A stretch of DNA of 64,000 nt from assembly GCA_021372725.1 (NCBI GenBank), contig JAJFTV010000169.1:1-64000 (forward strand), in the 5' to 3' direction. This stretch comes from Chloroflexota bacterium (lineage in GTDB: Bacteria > Chloroflexota > Anaerolineae > Anaerolineales > Anaerolineaceae). Made by a program: the position numbers and the translations under genes. Numbering within the stretch: position 1 is the first letter of the stretch; every line of letters begins with the position of its first letter. Positions 61,230-64,000 of this stretch are shown here, piece after piece. Below the pieces are notes generated by a model. The model was not told where the DNA came from. It saw nothing but the letters and a program-made list of their open reading frames with translations, and searched no databases.

Positions 61230-61585
61230 GATGTCTCCTTAATAAGGTGAACTGGCACCTGAAAATGATAAAGCCTGTTGATTTTCGGATTATACCACCC
61301 TGAGATGGTGTGCCAATCGCCTGATTAAACATAATCTGTTGGAAGCCAATTCATGGCGACCTGAAACTATTAAGTTTGAAAATCGACCCCATTTTTCTAC
61401 GATGATAATGAAGGCTCCAAACCGGACACAATATTTTCTTCTCGATTCCTTTGCCATGCCTGAAAATCTGGAAACCCCAAAAACAAAAAAGGGGCAGTCC
61501 GAAAAGTAAGCCGGCAGCCTCATTACTTTGTTCAAGAACCATGATTCAACAGGGGGAAGAAAAGAAAAGAAGCTGCTCCGGTGGA

Positions 61586-61912
61586 ATGAACGGAATCAGC
61601 CTGATACCATCCAGCTATGGAGAATTGATAGCAGAGAAACATTTGGTAAGGACGGTAAACGAGGCAGTGGAGAAGATTTATTCATTCCGGCGCATAGCGA
61701 AAGTCCTAAGAGAGAATATCTGCTTCATGATGATGGTTTATCGGGATCAAGCGAGGAACAACCTGACTTCTGGGAAGGGTATTCGATTACGATCAGAGCG
61801 TTGTATTGAAGTGGGAACTGTCTTTGGACAAATAAAACACAATACAGGGTTTAGAAGGTTCATGCATCGGGGGATAGAAAAGGTGAATATTGAGTGGGGT
61901 GAAAAAGCAATT
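61586..61912 (+). mobile_element. IS1182-like transposase remnant
   Basis: One frame joins the N-terminus of an IS1182-family transposase (LIPSSYGELIAEKHLVRTVNEAVEKI) directly to its C-terminus (SERCIEVGTVFGQIKHNTGFRRFMHRGIEKVNIEWG). The middle, which holds the catalytic acidic residues, is gone. No terminal inverted repeats were found with confidence. It is a decayed, inactive copy. Confidence 0.6.
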
Positions 61913-61924
61913 CTAAGGAGTAAT

Positions 61925-62145
61925 TTCACAGCCTCCCAGCGAGGGGCGCGCTTTACCGCTGCGATCTTGACCTGGTGGCAACGGTTCCCCAACATTTGCG
62001 GTGTGGACTGGCTTCGGCTGTGATGGCCGAAGGGCTATGCAGGCTGCAGCGGTTGCAGGGTGACAACCAGGCGGGGGTTTCCCTGTCCTTGTCATGCTGA
62101 GTGCCAACGAAGCATCCGCCCGAGAGCTGATTGTACAATTAACTC
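61925..62145. repeat. GC-rich repeat-like intergenic block
   Basis: This stretch has no coding signal. It has a hairpin (CTTCGGC/GCCGAAG around 62014-62034) and the string TGTCATGCTGAGTGCCAACGAAGCATCC, which resembles short dispersed repeats often seen between genes in bacterial genomes. Copy number elsewhere cannot be checked here. The remaining gap to 62243 has a second short inverted stretch near 62172-62203 (CGATTATTCCTTCGAC / GAATAATCG). Confidence 0.35.
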
Positions 62146-62243
62146 GTTATGGAAACAGGTTTAACCTCTACATTCGATTATTCCTTCGACAAAGAATAAT
62201 CGAATGTTAGCTGCCGGGACAATGAACTTGTTGCAGAGTTCAA

Positions 62244-63062
62244 TCAATCCTTTTTCCTGCACACAATCAATATATGCTCGCTGGTGGCCACAACGGCAGG
62301 ATGAGTGCAGGTCATGTAATGCGTCTCCATCCATATTTTCCAACGGATTTCATTCTTATGCAACTGGTTAAGTTCCTTGCGGTGGTTGGAGCTGATCCCC
62401 TCCAGCCCGGCCAAGTCCAGTATTTCCACCGGCTTACTTTCAAAATCGGAACGCAGCTCTTCAGGCAGAAAGAAGTGACATGGAGTAAAGCCATACCCAC
62501 CGGGGTAATCGCCTGTGTCGCGGATTTGTTTGAAGTGCGGCAGCTCAATCTCGTATTGGAACAGGATCAATTCCACAATGATCATACTCAACCGGCTCAT
62601 CACCGATACAAAAATGGGAGCACCGGGTTTGGCCACGCGGATCAACTCTGAGATGGCCTTATCGCGCTCATGGGCATCCACAACATGCGAGAGTGGGCCG
62701 CCGGTGCAGAGCACAGCGTCAAAACTGTTGTCGTCAAACTGCGATAAATCAACAATAGAGCCTTCCACCACCTGTTGAACTTTTTTCTTCACCCCGGCAC
62801 GTTTAACGCGCCGTCTGGCAAATTCCAGATTGGCCGGTGTGAAGTCGAGCAAGGTCAACTGGTAGCCGCGACCGGCCAGTTCGATGGTGTAGCGTCCCGG
62901 CCCACCTCCGGCATCCAGGATGTGACCCTGATCCGGCAGGTATTTTTCGAGGAAGCGAAGTGTGGTGTCAAACTCCAGGCGGTGATACGGATCAGCCACC
63001 AACCTGCGCCATTCTTTACGCACCGAGTCGGAATAATACTGCCTCACCAATTCTTTGGTCAT
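62244..63062 (-). CDS. class I SAM-dependent methyltransferase
   Basis: The 272-residue protein has the Rossmann-type SAM site: HILDAGGGPGRYTIELAGRGYQLTLLD (motif I, about residue 47) and FDAVLCTGGPLSHVVDAHERDKAI (motif IV region). The substrate cannot be told. It starts at the ATG at 63062 or the adjacent one at 63065, with AGGA just upstream. The PhzF gene's terminator hairpin lies directly before it, so it needs its own promoter or read-through. Confidence 0.85.
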   Translation of the reverse strand: MTKELVRQYYSDSVRKEWRRLVADPYHRLEFDTTLRFLEKYLPDQGHILDAGGGPGRYTIELAGRGYQLTLLDFTPANLEFARRRVKRAGVKKKVQQVVEGSIVDLSQFDDNSFDAVLCTGGPLSHVVDAHERDKAISELIRVAKPGAPIFVSVMSRLSMIIVELILFQYEIELPHFKQIRDTGDYPGGYGFTPCHFFLPEELRSDFESKPVEILDLAGLEGISSNHRKELNQLHKNEIRWKIWMETHYMTCTHPAVVATSEHILIVCRKKD

Positions 63063-63076
63063 CATGGATCCTTTCA

Positions 63077-63108
63077 AAAAACCCCGGTCTCTGCCGGGGT
63101 TTTATTTG
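63077..63108. terminator. bidirectional terminator between PhzF and methyltransferase genes
   Basis: AACCCCGG and CCGGGGTT pair around TCTCTG, with As before and Ts after. On the minus strand the uridine run follows the stem, which suits termination of the PhzF transcript. Confidence 0.8.
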
Positions 63109-63117
63109 ACAACAGAT

Positions 63118-63909
63118 TTATGCTTTCAGTGTGCCTTCTATGACGGTAACGGCCTTGCCGCCGATGATCACCCGCTCGCCCTCGATGCGCAGGCGCAGCT
63201 CGCCACCGCGGGCTGAGGCCTGGTATGCCATGAAATTGGTTTTACCCAGTTTTTCGGCCCAGTAGGGTGAAAGGGCGCAATGGGCTGAACCGGTTACGGG
63301 GTCTTCGGGGATACCCACCTGCGGGGCAAAGAAACGCGAAATAAAGTCGTACTCCTTATCGGCGGAGCGGGCTGTTACAATGACACCACGCGAGGAGACT
63401 TTCTCGAGCCTCGCCATGTCAGGTTGGAGGGTGCGCAACTGTGGATCGCTTTTGATTTCCACCAGATAATCGGTGCCATCGTGCCCGACAAAGAGCGCTT
63501 CCACCCCCAGGGCATCCAGCATCCCGGCAGGCGGTTGAGCCTGCCGGATCGTGGCTTTTGGAAAATTGAGTTCAACCCAGCCGTTATTGTAATTTGCTTT
63601 CAGCAGCCCGCTGCGGGAATTAAAGAGAAGCTGGCTTTCCCGTGCCTCACGCCCGCTTTCCCACAGGATGTGGGCTGAAGCCAGGGTGGCATGCCCGCAT
63701 AAGTCCACCTCTATGCGCGGGGTAAACCAGCGCAGACGGTAGGCGCTGCCCTCCTTGAGCAAAAATGCAGTTTCGGAAAGGTTCATTTCGAGGGCTACAT
63801 TTTGCATCCACTGATCCGGCTGCTGGCCGGCGAGTATACAGACACCGGCCGGGTTACCGTGAAACGGGTTGCCGGAAAAAGAATCGACCTGATAGATGGG
63901 TGTGTTCAT
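63118..63909 (-). CDS. PhzF family isomerase-like protein
   Basis: The 263-residue protein has two matching halves of the PhzF/diaminopimelate-epimerase fold. QVDSFSGNPFHGNPAGVC opens it, and MNLSETAFLLKEG has the catalytic Glu. DLCGHATLASAHILWE follows, with GIPEDPVTGSAHCALSPYW in the second half. It probably isomerises a small acid; in most bacteria the substrate is unknown. No phenazine genes are nearby. Bases 63910-64000 hold no identifiable gene. Confidence 0.92.
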   Translation of the reverse strand: MNTPIYQVDSFSGNPFHGNPAGVCILAGQQPDQWMQNVALEMNLSETAFLLKEGSAYRLRWFTPRIEVDLCGHATLASAHILWESGREARESQLLFNSRSGLLKANYNNGWVELNFPKATIRQAQPPAGMLDALGVEALFVGHDGTDYLVEIKSDPQLRTLQPDMARLEKVSSRGVIVTARSADKEYDFISRFFAPQVGIPEDPVTGSAHCALSPYWAEKLGKTNFMAYQASARGGELRLRIEGERVIIGGKAVTVIEGTLKA

Positions 63910-64000
63910 TTTTGTCTCCTGATGATGTGTTTCAGAACGGTTCAGACAGGGATTTCAGATCCATTTTATCCTCGTCTGCAAAATTTTTCATGGAAAGATA

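Overview
The window is ordinary bacterial chromosome, dense, moderately GC-rich and mostly vertically inherited in appearance. The gene set points to a Chloroflexota (Anaerolineae-like) bacterium: a ClpC with N-terminal repeats, MurJ plus O-antigen-ligase-like and GT-C type envelope genes, TolB/PD40 lipoproteins, a tungstate-type ABC importer, several GntR regulators and a class IV cyclase-like CYTH protein. The assignment is an inference from protein style; no rRNA is present. Start codons include TTG and GTG, and several genes have a TATAAT-like box 5 to 6 bases before the start codon, which suggests leaderless transcripts.

Layout. 1-4.8 kb (+): a retropepsin-like aspartyl protease cut by the window edge, an M19 dipeptidase-like protein, and tex. 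4.9-8.8 kb (-): the 5-oxoprolinase genes pxpB-pxpC-pxpA behind a CYTH protein and a small membrane protein. 8.8-16.2 kb (-): envelope block with a GT-C glycosyltransferase, two flavodoxin-fold reductases, an O-antigen-ligase-like protein, MurJ and an Asp/Glu racemase-family protein. 16.2-19.7 kb: MazG-like, VanZ, a decayed locus, then the DarT-DarG DNA-ADP-ribosylation toxin-antitoxin pair. 19.7-23.7 kb (-): an ECF sigma cluster with a DUF4367 protein, a second degenerate sigma-like protein and a PD40 lipoprotein. 23.8-30.2 kb: arfB, panB, two PLP enzymes, a GntR regulator, OsmC and a one-component GntR/substrate-binding regulator. 30.2-34.0 kb (+): a lipoprotein with three molybdopterin-oxidoreductase-like domains plus WtpA and WtpB, with no ATPase. 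34.0-36.6 kb (-): a VIT1-family transporter with a MarR-like regulator, then an Erm-type 23S rRNA methylase behind a leader containing stacked hairpins and an intrinsic terminator.

36.6-44.5 kb is visibly AT-richer than the flanks and reads as one transferred catabolic unit. A YheO-like PAS/HTH regulator is divergent from an operon of hydantoin/Asp-Glu racemase, branched-chain-amino-acid type ABC importer (SBP, two permeases, two ATPases) and a DUF917 protein, closed by a perfect 16-bp terminator hairpin. A tRNA-like 3' fragment and a true tRNA-Ser lie at its right edge. 44.6-51 kb: MBL/beta-CASP RNase with RNase D, an S9 peptidase, a kinase-fold phosphotransferase and three tRNA-Ser genes (CGA, GCT, TGA). 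51.1-58.9 kb: a heterodimeric ABC exporter with one degenerate ATP site, a MATE-like exporter and clpC. 59-64 kb: a broken transglutaminase-like gene, GNAT, an M42 peptidase, a 1-kb region with an IS1182-like transposase remnant, a methyltransferase and PhzF.

The most interesting loci are the AT-rich racemase/DUF917/ABC island with its palindromic promoter, the Erm leader, the ATPase-less tungstate cluster with its own regulator and repeated TATTGTA boxes, and DarTG with a candidate operator.
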